A DNA stretch of 64,000 nt from Whalleya microplaca (lineage: Eukaryota; Ascomycota; Sordariomycetes; Xylariales; Xylariaceae): contig MU385769.1 in the NCBI GenBank assembly GCA_022497155.1, positions 243,949 to 307,948 of the forward strand. Direction: 5' to 3'. The first letter of the stretch is position 1; every line of letters begins with the position of its first letter. Below, piece after piece: positions 11,069-21,979 of the stretch. Below the pieces are notes generated by a model that saw only the letters and a program-made list of their open reading frames with translations, ran no database searches and had not been told where the DNA came from. Both the position numbers and the translations under genes were made by a program.

Positions 11069-13075
11069 ATGGTCAACATGGCAGACGATAAACCAATGCC
11101 AGCACCAGCGACGGCTGACAACGCCGATGTGATTACACCGGTAAAGGCCACTGGCAACCGAGCTCCCGCGGTCAGCTCTCAAGCAGATAAAGCTGCCCAG
11201 TTCATCGCCGAGCATGGCGAAGTCGCCTTCAACTATGAAGAGGAGAGGCAGGTCCTCAAACGTATCGACATGCGAATACTGCCGCTTATTCTCGGTGCCT
11301 ACTTCTTCCAGCAGCTAGACAAGTCGACGCTTTCGTACGCGTCCATCTTCGGTATCATTCAGGATGCAAATCTCAAGTCACGGGAGTATTCATGGCTGGG
11401 GTCAATACTCTATCTTGCCCAGCTCGTCTTCCAGCCTCTTGCAGCGTTTCTCCTGGTGAAGCTTCCTACAGGCAAGGTAATTGGTTGCGCAATCATTCTA
11501 TGGGTATGTAATAGATGAATCTACCTCCTTTTGGAATTCTCAGTGTATACGTGAGCTGCCATCCTCCAGCAGCCACGAGCTCGAAACCCATTATTACTCA
11601 TTGAAGATATGAACGGCTTACCTGTTGACTTTAGGGTTCCTGCGAGACAATAATGGCAGCTTGTACCAACTTTCCCTCCCTTCTGGCGTTACGATTCTTG
11701 CTTGGGACTTTCGAAGCCATGATTGCTCCGTCCTGTTTAGCTGTGACGCAAATGTGGTGGCGTCGGTCTGAGCAAACACTGCGGACATCCTACTGGAACG
11801 CGATGAATGGCGTGACGTTCATCGTAGGTAGCTTAGTGACTTACGGTCTAGGACACATAGTGAGCGACAAGGTCTACCGATATCAAACCATATTTATTTT
11901 CTGCGGTGGGCTTACTGTACTTTTCGGCGTCGTCTTCCTCTTCTTGATGCCAGATTCGCCAATGGAAGCGAAATACCTCAATGAACGCGAGCGTCTCATT
12001 TCAGTAGAACGATTGCGCGCCAACCAGATGGGTGTTGCTAGTCGTCAGTGGAGATGGGATCACGTTAAAGAGACATTTACGGACTTCAAGACCCTATTAT
12101 GGTTTATTCTCGTTACCTCAATCTCGTAAGTGAAGGCTGGGTACTAATCCACAATGAAATTAGTAGACTAACAGGACTATATCTTAGGATTGCCAGTGGT
12201 GGTATCAGCACCTTCGGAAACCTTATTCTTAAGGATTTTGGCTATTCCAGCTTTGATGCCATCCTGTTTAGCCTGCCGACTGGTGCAGTCCAAATCGTCA
12301 TGATCATTGGATCAGCTTGGCTCGCCACACGATTTTCTCGCAAAGGAATCGTTATCACAGCCGCCAGTTGTTTTCCGACCCTTGGTACTGTCCTTATGTT
12401 GACAGTTCCACGAAACGGACACAACAAGGGTGCTCTACTTTTCGGTTACTACTTGGTTCAGTGTTTAGGTGCAATCACTCCGATGGTTTATGCTTGGTCA
12501 GCTCAGAATACTGGAGGTGATACCAAGAAAAAGACGAGCTCTGCAATGATGTTCATGGGAATGTGTACAGGTCAGTAGTATTAAATTTCTTTTTTTAACC
12601 TCAATCTTCTATATCTCATGGGGGTTTACTCTCGGGGTATAAAATCGAATACTAGGGAGGCTCGTTCCAGAATGGCTAATTCGTACCTAGGAAACGTCAT
12701 CGGCCCCCTCTTGTATAGTACCAACGATGCGCCTCTGTACCGGCCGGGCCTCATTGCCAATTTGATCATGTTTGTCCTTGTTGGTTCTCTTGGACTGTAC
12801 GTCACCGATCTCCATACTGAAAAGGGAAAAATGCTGAACTTTAACACAGACTGATTCCGATGTACCTCATGGTGTTGAATACGTGGCACGCCAAGAAACG
12901 AGAAGAGCTTGGGAAGCGAGCCAACATCTTCGACGAGTCTATGATGAGAAAGAGGGAAATGCAAGATAGCAAGGCCGTCGAGCTTGAGCAGCAGGAAGTC
13001 AGGAACATCGAAGATGACAATGGTCTGAATGATCTCCCAGATCTTCAGAACGAGGATTTCATTTATGTGTACTAA
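11069..13075 (+). CDS. MFS transporter, allantoate permease (Dal5) family
   Basis: Five exons, 11,069-11,503, 11,635-12,125, 12,188-12,570, 12,691-12,796 and 12,850-13,075, give 546 residues with consistent phase at every junction. Joins restore W|GSCETIMAACTNF and MCTGNVIGPLLY, segments typical of Dal5/Seo1/Tna1-type anion:cation symporters. The cytosolic N-terminus (KRIDMRILPLILGAYFFQQLDKS) and the acidic C-terminus (LQNEDFIYV) also fit the family. About twelve membrane helices are expected. Known members import small organic anions such as allantoate, nicotinate, pantothenate or biotin precursors; the substrate here is unknown. It lies head-to-head with the Gfo/Idh/MocA oxidoreductase, so a shared uptake-and-oxidation role is possible but is inference. 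An alternative start is the ATG at 11,078. Confidence 0.9.
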
Positions 13076-13610
13076 GACTGCTCTGATATGCTTTTAGTTA
13101 TGAATTGTTTTGAGATATTACATTCCTAAGATATTGTGTGACTAGTATACGCTTTATACATCTACTTGAGCCTATTCAAGACTGAGTGTCCATTAGTCTT
13201 GCGCTGGCGACGGACTGGTGCAAAGTTTACTTTCCCCTAAGTTAATAGGTAACTTGAATCCATCTTTTTTGAATGTCTTTGTTTATTACGCAATGAGGCT
13301 TTCACAGTCAGTCTTGGATCTTTAGGATGCAATCCTCCCAAGCATGAACAAATGCTTTGTTTTGGATATATTGATGGCGAATTCTCATGACAAGAAAAAT
13401 ACAATTGATAGACGATAACAATGCGCATCTATATTGAGAAACAAAGACGATTATTCTCCTGCTTTTTGCTTAGCAGTTAAAGTTAGACGATCAAAGAGCT
13501 GCGCTGCCAGCAATAGGACTAATAAGTAGATAATAGCTCAACTCTATCCTAATTGAGAACCCCAGGAGACTTAAGCCGTCTAGGTAAGTATTGAACTCCA
13601 AGTCATTAAC
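13076..13610. other. intergenic, about 535 bp
   Basis: No gene or clear repeat seen between the MFS permease and the Cys-rich orphan gene. The sequence is moderately AT-rich and holds the permease 3' end. Confidence 0.5.
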
Positions 13611-14183
13611 ATGTGCATATGTATAGAGACTGTTAAGTATAATTGTGGTCATGAATGGATGGAAGTCCCACAGACTCAATTTTGTCTCTTCCATCATGAA
13701 GGGGTCTGCAATGGAATCGGTCGTGTGCGGAACCTTGACCGTGCCGCTGACAGCAGATGTCTACAATGTCTAGCTAAATCGCATTACAGAAACGATCCTA
13801 ATGCGGACCAGTGCATTCGAAGACTACTGCGTACTAACGGAACTCTAAATAGGGACGAGTTGGCAAAAGAGACGCGGAAGCAAGCTACGGTCAGCGATAA
13901 GCCCAATCATAGGCGCGTTATGCAGCTGAATGGGATTGCACACCGCAAAATTCTCGAATATCTGGAATTAGATGCTACATACTGCAATAGCAGCTTCGCA
14001 TTAATGCTACGATATATCGCTTCCTTGCCAGATTGGCTCGATCGCCAAGCACTAGTTGCTGAACTCTCCCCTTGGTTTGCACAGCTATTTGACGAGGGAT
14101 ACCAGAAAAGCTTAGGGATTACAATTGAGGAACTTAGCTGCGAAGAGGATTTCGAAGACATCATGGTTTGGAGAAGAGATTGA
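13611..14183 (+). CDS. hypothetical protein with Cys/His-rich N-terminus
   Basis: A single open frame of 190 residues starting with an ATG. The first 55 residues contain C2, C4, C12-G-H, C25, HH 28-29, C33, C50 and C53, spacing that suggests bound zinc. The remainder is mostly helical in character, with the acidic end EELSCEEDFEDIMVW. Many fungal orphan proteins begin with a comparable CxxxxxYxCGH pattern. I cannot assign a domain or function. A donor-like GTAAGC lies just after the stop at 14,183, so a longer spliced product cannot be excluded. Confidence 0.5.
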   Translation: MCICIETVKYNCGHEWMEVPQTQFCLFHHEGVCNGIGRVRNLDRAADSRCLQCLAKSHYRNDPNADQCIRRLLRTNGTLNRDELAKETRKQATVSDKPNHRRVMQLNGIAHRKILEYLELDATYCNSSFALMLRYIASLPDWLDRQALVAELSPWFAQLFDEGYQKSLGITIEELSCEEDFEDIMVWRRD

Positions 14184-14661
14184 AATACAAGGTAAGCATA
14201 ATGTAGGATGCCAACGTTCGACATTGTTTTATGTTTATGTGTTTCTAGTATCTGATTTCGGTGGCATTAGTCGCCGGCGATTATTCGAGTACATAGGGAT
14301 CTTTGAAGCATCCATACGAATCAGCTGTTTACGTACGTGTATTGTAATTGATTATACCTGGTTTTTTTTACTTTTTCTTTTTTCTCTCTTTTTTTCAGAC
14401 AATAATAATTGTTCGGAATGATACAAGAGCTTTGTTTCCATGTTTTTTCAACGTATGTAGTCGCATCCAGTGTCTTTGACTATAGTATGCTGTGTTGCAA
14501 CAATACATCTGCTCAAAGCCGTTGTATTATTATTATAAAAGCAACATGTCATGTGGTTCATTATTCCCAAGAACGTATTACTCTACCTGACTCACAGTAG
14601 ATGACCACACAGTTATCACAGCTAGTTCATCTATTCTGGCTAGGCTAGTACATCAGCAGAG
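14184..14661. other. intergenic, about 480 bp
   Basis: Spacer between two orphan genes on the plus strand, with a pyrimidine-rich tract at about 14,367-14,398. No additional gene is supported. Confidence 0.45.
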
Positions 14662-15303
14662 ATGACTCTCAGTAACAGGAAGGTCGAGGACTATGGCCTC
14701 AAAAGAACCCTCCCGGACTGGCCACTAAAGCCCTACAAGTTTGATTTTATCTTGCCTTATCTGGATAATCCTATACGGGTTAAATGGGAGACCAATGAAA
14801 TCAAAAAATCAACTGAGTTGATCAATACGTATGGAATATCCATATCTCAGAATGCTTACATCACTTTTTGTGTACGTACTACCAGAGATGAAGCATTTGA
14901 TGCCAGCCGGTTGACTGATATGCCATATAGAGATATTATAATTGACAATTATCGGGCAGCAGGCGGAGACTTGAAAACATTGAGGTTTCTAGGTGTATCC
15001 GAAATTCTCCACGAATCTGCACGGGATTCTATCGAACGCGCTTTTCAAAGAGTTGGCAAGGATATGAAGATTCGCGGTCGGATAGAGATTACTCCTAATA
15101 CTGAAAACTTCGAAGACCTTATGAAGACGAACGCTTTTTCGCGAGGAATAAGAAGACTCTTACTAGAGAATGCAGAGGAGACTGAGGGGGCTTTTATCGA
15201 CCGTTTCGTATGCATAAGCGAGGGTTGTATTGATTATAATAAGCCCTTGGGATTTGAGCCTCGCGTTCATATGGTTATTGAACTAGGTAGGTACCACGGC
15301 TAG
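14662..15303 (+). CDS. hypothetical protein
   Basis: An open frame of 213 residues beginning at an ATG. Composition is charged and globular, with no signal peptide and no membrane helix. Segments such as ILPYLDNPIRVKWETNEIKKS and IDRFVCISEGCIDY do not match a family I can name. The C-terminal codons read ELGRYHG and contain a possible donor GTAGGT at about 15,286, so the true end may lie in a later exon. It is preceded by another orphan on the same strand. Codon use looks like real coding sequence, but function is unknown. Confidence 0.45.
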   Translation: MTLSNRKVEDYGLKRTLPDWPLKPYKFDFILPYLDNPIRVKWETNEIKKSTELINTYGISISQNAYITFCVRTTRDEAFDASRLTDMPYRDIIIDNYRAAGGDLKTLRFLGVSEILHESARDSIERAFQRVGKDMKIRGRIEITPNTENFEDLMKTNAFSRGIRRLLLENAEETEGAFIDRFVCISEGCIDYNKPLGFEPRVHMVIELGRYHG

Positions 15304-16479
15304 TTTCAAGCCTTATGTAGACATTACAACCAAAAAGCATTTCGGCCAGGGATTCAGTAGAGTTTCGGTAAGTGAACTGCGCAGTAGTTTTGCATACAAT
15401 CACAAAACCTAATCTCAAGCGCAGATAGCAAATTTCTAAGATAGCGTATGTCACATAAAACAGAATCAATTGAGAGAATTGTTCAAGAATATGTAAGTAA
15501 AAGATACGCTTTGTAATAGGGCGGTATCGTATATAACTGTGACATGTATGATATATTGAAAGCCATATATCCAAGTAAGCTCAACATGTAGGTGTTACGA
15601 TACCTAGGGGTAATTGTAATTTACCCCTTTTTGGTATGGAGCTCGGGTAAATAATATATCCGAACGCTTAGTATTTAAAAGGGATCTTCTCACCCTCCGG
15701 GAGAAGATCACTTAGGCATATACAACATTCGATGGGCTAGTTGCGATCATGGTAGCACTGAAATAATAATTGCACACACAATAACTGTGACAGTAGGCAA
15801 TATCAACACGGCTCTCTTCTTTCTAGAGAGCCTATTATTGTGCTTCCGGTACCTGCCACACTTTACCCATTTTCAGTCTTATTGTGAAAGGTGCTTAGGA
15901 AGAGAGTAGTTAGTCGCCGCGCAGCAGAAAGTGTTAGTCTTGTCAATATGGGACAAAGTAATGAAGAGTATAATGACTTTTATAGTGCAAGGTGAAGCTA
16001 TAGAAGGTGGCGTAGCCACCTGGTATATATACATGTGTAGGCGGCGGCCATGTGTAGGCCCGTACTCTCAGCCCTATAGAGCATATCTTAACAGTACATA
16101 TGTATGTTTCACAGCGGCGGCAAATCACTTAATACCTGCTGTCTAATATTACATGCCTCGTTTTTAAAAGAAAACAAACACGACCAAGATTTTTTTTTCT
16201 TTTTTTGCCTCCAACTCTTAAAAAAGAATTAAAAAATTAAAAATTAAAAAGACGATTCGATAGATGCATACCAGTATTACAGTGCTCCTCATTCATTGTT
16301 CTCTCTTCTGTCTTTGTCTTTGTTTCCTACACCAAAAATCAAGCATATAATCTTATTCTAATCTTATTCCGCCTATCGTACTGAGCTCACTATCATCCCC
16401 TATCCCGTACTCCCTCTTACCTTTTATTCATTCCCGATATACCGCGTTCGCCTTTTGCCTAGTCTTCAGTTCAGTGGTC
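15304..16479. other. intergenic, about 1.2 kb, with hairpins and a pyrimidine-rich promoter
   Basis: Holds an LTR-like segment described separately (about 15,593-15,860). The 300 bp before 16,480 are rich in T and C, with runs such as TCTCTCTTCTGTCTTTGTCTTTG at about 16,300, as is common in fungal promoters. No gene is supported. Confidence 0.5.
15593..15860 (+). repeat. possible degenerate solo LTR with two hairpins
   Basis: The segment begins TGTTACGATACC and ends GGTACCTGCCACA, short inverted ends of TG...CA type. It contains a TATA-like TATTTAAAAG at about 15,672. A hairpin follows with 9-bp arms GATCTTCTC (15,683-15,691) and GAGAAGATC (15,701-15,709), then a second hairpin GGCTCTCT (15,810-15,817) and AGAGAGCC (15,825-15,832). 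Order and spacing resemble the promoter and R region of a retrotransposon LTR. No target-site duplication is present, so the call is weak. Confidence 0.3.
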
Positions 16480-17390
16480 ATGGCAGCCCAAAAAATCGTT
16501 CTCGTCACTGGTGCCAACCAGGGTCTCGGCCACGCAGTAATTGAGGTGGCCGGCCTCAGATATCCAGACAATGTTTACATTCTGTGCAGCCGAGACCTAG
16601 AGAAGGGCAAGGCAGCAGCCGCCAAACTCCGAGAGCAAGGCGTCAAGGCTCGAGTCGACGTTATTCAGCTCGAAGTCACCAACGACGAACACATTGCGGC
16701 CGCTGTCCAACATGTGAGCACGACTTACGGTCGGCTCGACGGTAAGCACTTTTAATTTCCATTCTCATGCACTGTATCTTTCTGCTCTTTCCATCTCGTA
16801 TCTCGACATATTTTATTACACAGTCCTGACCTGATCATGACGCAGTCTTGGTCAACAATGCCGGCCTGCTCCGTGGCATAGGCATGCCCGAGGACACTGC
16901 GCCCGCAGTCATCCGCTCAACATTCACTGAACTTCTAGATGTGCACATCACTTCGGTGGCGGTCATCACGCTCGCCTTCAAGCCACTGCTGCTTATGGCT
17001 GCTGCGCCCGAGGTCATCAACGTCACGTCCGGCCTAGGAAGCATCACCAACGTGCTAACGCCTGGTCGCAAGATGGCGCGCGCTGTAGCCTACGGTGCCT
17101 CCAAGGTCGGCATGAACGGTCTGACTGCCCATCTGCAAGTGACCGAGAACGAACGCGTCGCCGCCCAGTCTGCCAATGCGGAGAACGCCTCCAAGAACCC
17201 GCGTGTTCGGTTCTTCATTTCGAACCCTGGCGTTCTCAACACGGCTTTCACCAATTTTCACCCAATGGGGAAGTCGCCGCAGGGGGGCGCAGAGTCCATT
17301 GTGCACATCATTGGCGATGATAAGGGCCAGTATGACGATCACATGCAGTGGGAGTTCGAGGAGGGTGTCATGAGACCGGTTCCATGGTAA
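16480..17390 (+). CDS. short-chain dehydrogenase/reductase, carbonyl-reductase-like
   Basis: Exons 16,480-16,741 and 16,846-17,390 encode 268 residues; the 104-bp intron has GTAAGC and GCAG ends. The cofactor motif TGANQGLG is at residues 10-17, NNAG at 91-94, the catalytic-type serine in NVTSG near 149, and YGASK with Tyr170 and Lys174. This is a complete classical SDR set. The long gap between the serine and the tyrosine, and the C-terminal ISNPGVLNTAF segment, resemble carbonyl-reductase-like SDRs that reduce ketones or quinones with NADPH. The substrate is not predictable. It is the first gene of the 16-25 kb metabolic block and could reduce a polyketide-derived ketone there, which is inference. 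Confidence 0.88.
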
Positions 17391-18617
17391 ACATGGACTT
17401 TGGTCCAGCTGAAAGACGGCTGCGTGGACACGACTTACTGCTGCCCAGGACAGCTGATGAGAGTTGAAGTTAGTAAATGAGCATAGATTAGGTAGTACTA
17501 GCCTAATACCACTGAGATTATTGGTAAATAACTTCATTGGAAGTGTTCAATTCACGTAAAATCTACATATGGGGAGCCAAACAGAAGGCACAGTTGCCAG
17601 TTGCCAGTTACGTTGGCGCTCAAGTCATGATATTCTAGCCAGCTACAGCGGCGACTACCCTGCTGGGGAAAGCCGTAGACATTCAAACACGACAATAGGT
17701 AGACTACACTCATGACCTCGTCGCAGCGGCGTTAAAATGCTCCCAAATGACAAACAGTTTAGCCGGGAATATGACCCGACCTTCGTGTAACAGATAGCAT
17801 GGCTATGTGCTTAACCGTTGTGAAACCAAGGTCTATCACATATCTCCCTCTTTTAAGGTCGAAAAGCTGTTGTCGGAAACAACGGCATTAACGAGATAAG
17901 TCCAGTGTGGCATATCACTTGCACCGGACTTAATAACAACAAGTCCATGAGAGGTATCATTCGTATTCTCTTTTTTCTTCTTCTTTTTCTTTGAAACATA
18001 GATAATACGGGATGCATAATATATGCATATCCAGCTGTTATTACTGGGTGACATTGTGCGAGTCTAACTGCATTGCTTGCCTTGTCGACATATTTGGATC
18101 GGCCGGGCTTCATCGGCATGGCTTCATCGGCATAAGGCTGGGATTATTGTCAAGATCACAATGTGCTGTCTCGGGTTGTTGAAAGATCGCGCTCACTGAT
18201 AAACGTAAGATGTAGCCGTATAAGGAACACTCTACATGCAACAGCTTTCAATAACAGTATGCCGAAATGCAAAATGTGTCGTCATCTAAGCAGTTCAGCG
18301 CTTACATCAAATAGGAGACTTTCTAATTAGTACCTTAGCTATCTGGTAAAACCCGGTCTCTAGCCAGCCAACCTTCCACGACATTACGTCGCCAATTTCA
18401 GTTGCATAATCTGTATAGCAAATGTAGAAACAGTCATTTTTAGTGTTTTAGTTCATACGGAGTTATATCAAGATGGTCATCTAGTTAGCCCTGATGTGAG
18501 ACTTGCTGATCCAACCTGAGGCTTCCACATTCCTAACATCTTTGTCTTCCATTCTATCTAAAGACAGGCGAATCCATACATTATACGCCAACACAGCTAA
18601 AGCCTTCGCATTCCACC
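17391..18617. other. intergenic, about 1.2 kb
   Basis: No gene is supported between the SDR and the oxygenase remnant. It contains the SDR 3' end and, upstream of 18,618, the probable old promoter of the oxygenase. Short minus-strand frames near 17,836-18,119 include a purine-rich low-complexity run and are not convincing. Confidence 0.45.
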
Positions 18618-19853
18618 ATGGGTTCCCTTAGCAAATACGTCGTCGCCGGGGTTGACATGACGGACCTATACCCCGTCCCGTTCCCCGACAAGCTTCCCAC
18701 CGTTGAGCTGGAGACGATTTCTATCGCCAGGCTTCTCTCCGGTGATGAAGAAGAGGCACGGCGCATCTACGAGTTCTGCAGGGACCCGGGCTTCTTCCAG
18801 CTCGACCTGACCGACCATCCTGAGGGTGTTTAGCTCTTGCAGGATGCGGCTAACTGCTGCCGGCTGGCCAGGGAGCTCTTCACCTCGCTCTCAATCGACC
18901 AGAAGAGAGAGTTCAAAATCCGCCAGGAAGGCGGAGCCGGTGTCTTCGACATGGGGTTCGCCGACTACTCTGCTGTCGTCGGCAAGACTAGTAACTGGTG
19001 TGTGCTTGTAGATACTTCACTCAGGACGTTCTGCCGAGTGGCGAAGTGAAGTACAAAGAGACAATGAATGTAAGGGGCACAAGCGCCTGTGTTGAAAACG
19101 TCTCCCCACTAATGCGCGGCCTAGTTTCCCGTCCAAGACATGTTCGGGTACGCTCACAGCGCCGACTTCGCGTTGCCGGGGTGGCTCGAGGCTGAGAATA
19201 GTGAGCTTATCAAGCGCGCCATGCGCAGCGGCAACATCATCGGCAACATCGTGCTGTCGGGGCTCGAGCGGAGCCTGCGCATCCCCGACAGCCGACTGCG
19301 GGCGGCGCACCGGCTAGAGGACCCTTCGGGCGACTTCCTGAGGCTGTTGCGCTACCCGGGCTACGACCCCACGGTCAATGCCGACCACCTGCGCTTCCCC
19401 GCGCATAAGGACGCCATCTCGCTGGGCCTCCTGTTCACGTGGATGGGCGGGCTGCAGCTGCCGTCGAGCACCGCGGAGCGGCTCGGCCACGAAGAGATCA
19501 CCGAGTCGTCCTGGCGGTGGGCGCGACCGGTGCCTGGCACGGCCATCGTCAACATGGGCGACGCGCTCGAGCTGTTGAGCAACGGCGCGCTGACGTCGGG
19601 CCTCCACCGCGTCGTGCGGGCCCCCGCCGCGCAGGCCCCGCACGACCGCTACAGCGTTCTTATCAGCCTGCGCCCGGCTAACACTTGGCCCATGACGCCG
19701 CTGGATAGCCCCGTGATCCCGCCGCTGACTGACGCTCAGAAGGCCGCTCCCGTGTTCACATGCGCCAAATGGGGCTCCGCTAAGCTGAAGGCCCTCGGGG
19801 AATGCTTTACCACACGTGAGCAGAGGAAGGAGCTGCTGGAGCTAAAGGACTAA
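18618..19853 (+). pseudogene. broken 2-oxoglutarate/Fe(II) oxygenase, isopenicillin-N-synthase-like
   Basis: The frame opens with an ATG at 18,618 and encodes a DIOX_N-type start (FCRDPGFFQLDL). It then meets TAG at 18,831-18,833, directly after DHPEGV. The same frame continues with LLQDAANCCRLARELF. A second break follows GKTSNW near 18,998: the homologous frame resumes one phase away at RYFTQDVLPSGEVKYKETMN (from about 19,010). A normal 55-bp intron (19,070-19,124) then leads to the C-terminal domain. That domain keeps the iron ligands (HKD in FPAHKDAIS and the distal His in SGLHRVV) and the 2-oxoglutarate RYS motif. So the catalytic half is intact while the N-terminal half has a stop and a frameshift. 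This is probably a recent pseudogene; assembly error is the alternative. Such enzymes commonly tailor secondary metabolites. Confidence 0.8.
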
Positions 19854-20697
19854 GTCTGCGTTCGTCTTGTTGTTATTATCGTTGTTCCGAGCTTCAACAC
19901 TATGGGGATTTCAATGATAGGTTTGGTGTCCTAAGCTTATGACAGATTTAGAAGACGGCAGACAACGCAAACTAGATGAATGAATGAGTAATATAGTATA
20001 AAGCTCCTCTGCTGCTCTCTTAGACTGGTCACCTGTGAGATAAACTTCAGGCTCCCGAATCCGGTACCGTGCTGAGCTGGAGGCCGGGGAAGTTGCCAGA
20101 GTAGCTGTACCGCCATGTCGGCAGACCAATGCCAGCGCATGCTCCGAAACGAGACATGCTTACGCCGCCATCTGGGGGAACTGTCCTCCCTTTCTGCTGC
20201 GGCAGCAGTTGAAAGCTAAACCCGAAAGAATCTAACAAAAGCTAGTAAGAAAGCCACCAACTAGATCAGATGCATGCCGACCTTCAAATCTGCATAATAA
20301 ATGTGATAGGCGTGGGAATAGACCCCTCCGTATCTTGAGGCTGCTTAGTTGCTGTCTTGGCGAGCATACAGTATAATCACGGGTAGCGGCTTCCCTATTG
20401 CAAGCAACATTAATTCTTTTAAACTTATAATAAAATTTAAGGAAATAAGTGTCTTTATCTTATTTAATCTAATCTAACCGCCATACTGATAAATCAAATT
20501 TATTAAGTCATAAGTTTAAAAGACGTGAAGTCAGCTTTGGTGGTAACCTCGGACGGGGAGGGTTTAATAAACGAGGTACATACTTGCGTTCGTTAGTAAA
20601 ACGTACTATGTAAAATTGTCTCGACTCTAAACTATGACCACCGTGGAAATAACCGTTTCGTTGCTTGAGGACATCAATCTTAGGAAGTGTATTTCTA
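19854..20697. other. intergenic, where the body of a lost PKS would lie
   Basis: About 840 bp without a recognisable gene. The segment from about 20,400 is AT-richer, with a TTAAACTTATAA/TTATAA-rich patch at 20,420-20,470. If the carrier-domain remnant at 20,698 belonged to a polyketide synthase, its upstream domains should be here and on this strand; I see none. Confidence 0.45.
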
Positions 20698-20859
20698 ACT
20701 GATGTTAACTCCCTAATGGCTGTTGAGCTGCGCAACTGGTTGGGCATTGACTTGAAGCCAGAAGTTGAGATACCTGATGTTATGAGCGGTATACTATCGC
20801 CGAAGTTAAGAGTCTGGTTGTTGAAAGGAGTGAACCCCGCAAGAGATGCGGAAACGTAA
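20698..20859 (+). pseudogene. remnant of a polyketide-synthase acyl-carrier domain
   Basis: A short plus-strand frame reads DVNSLMAVELRNWLGIDLKP, close to the GVDSLMAVELRNWL signature around the phosphopantetheine serine of fungal PKS carrier domains (family knowledge). It continues EVEIPDVMSGI before diverging. The invariant Asp before the Ser is Asn here (codon AAC), which fits a G-to-A transition of the RIP type. The preceding sequence (SLLEDINLRKCISN) appears in a different frame, so there is also a frameshift. Only about 50 residues remain. It ends 114 bp from the stop of the convergent thioesterase gene. It is a fossil of a PKS, or of a PKS-like fragment, at this locus. Confidence 0.65.
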
Positions 20860-20972
20860 TGATTATTAAGCTTGGGTAATGATGTATTCTCTAAGTTTAA
20901 GCATAACGAAACACGTATATACGAGTACAGTTAAATAAAGAATGAGGATGCTTCAAGATGGAAAGTGACATA

Positions 20973-21979
20973 TTAGAGCTTAATGGAATCTTTCAGTCGA
21001 ATCAACCCTTCTTGCGTACCTGACATGATGAGTCGACCATTCTTCAAGTCCCAGAACCGTTGGTGGATTATCACTCTACCATCAGAACCCCACGACGTTT
21101 CACGCTGGCAAAACATCCACTCATCGACCTTCACCATTGGCTCATGGATCGAGATGTAATTAGTAAGAGTTGTGCCCATTGTCACATTGCTCATTTTCTT
21201 CCCTATTTTACTCGGATTGGCAACTAAGGCTGCACCCAGTGTATACGTATCTGATAAAAAGGCTAGAGCGGACTGATGTACGTGCGGCTCCTTGGACGCA
21301 AGGGCCGACGAGCGGACGAACGAGCGTTGCCAGTATTTCGTGGGCTCTGTCGCAGGTGGCATATTGAGAGGTCGCCAATCGAATGGCTCCTCCTTAGCGT
21401 TGAGCTGTAGTAAGGGTACCGACCGCGAGACGCCCTCCGTCATCAACTCCTGCACCTTCTCTTCTGAAATCCCCTCTGGTAGGATGCCACCCACTTCGGG
21501 CATGGGGACATGGTAGTTCAGGACATTTCCAGCTGGCAGGTCATTCCTCTGGAAACAGACCGTCGCAACGTAGAGACAGGTATCGCTAGAACCCTGGGTC
21601 ACGCGCACGATGCGCGAGGCGAAGCCTCGCCCGTCCAACGTGCGCTCGACATGATAGTAGACTTTCTCTTTCGGCTTCACGGAGCGCAGGAACGCAGATT
21701 GTGAGGAATAGATCTGAAACGTAGGCGGCACTGTTGCGGCCGCTGCCGCGGCGGATTGGCCCACTAGGCTTCCACCGAATACTGATCTAACGCCCTCTTG
21801 GGATGTCAAGTGCCTGCTCAAAGGTTCGTGTGAGAAACTCAAGCTACTTGTAGTGCTGCAGACCGGAGTCGTCGGATTTCATCAGGGTAAACATACTCAT
21901 TATTGACATACGTATCTGGACCCAATTCGGGGGCCTTCGATACGCCAATGAGCAACTCAATGGGGGCACTTTGGGCCAT
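20973..21979 (-). CDS. TesB-type acyl-CoA thioesterase (double hot-dog)
   Basis: Two exons, 21,979-21,848 and 21,794-20,973, encode 317 residues. The 53-bp intron runs GTAGCT to AGAG, and the join SAALQ|GVRSVFGG restores the FGG start of the first hot-dog domain. The N-terminal PDTYVN also fits the family. Expected catalytic positions are visible: Asp in FLSDTYTLG (about 226) and Gln in SGTQEGLIR (about 305). The middle position lies in TTLTNYISIHEP, where many homologues have an S/T-L-D-H type pattern, so Asn replaces Asp. The start ATG at 21,979 lies in GCCATGG, a good context. The product should hydrolyse acyl-CoA thioesters, probably peroxisomal or cytosolic; the C-terminus SIKL is reminiscent of a weak peroxisomal PTS1 (SKL), which is inference. 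Beside a PKS remnant it may have released or edited acyl intermediates. Confidence 0.85.

Noticed and set aside
19070..19137. Splice acceptor at CCAAG (19,137) for the oxygenase intron
   Set aside because: It puts the next exon out of phase; the acceptor CTAG at 19,124 keeps phase and gives MNFPVQDMFGYA.
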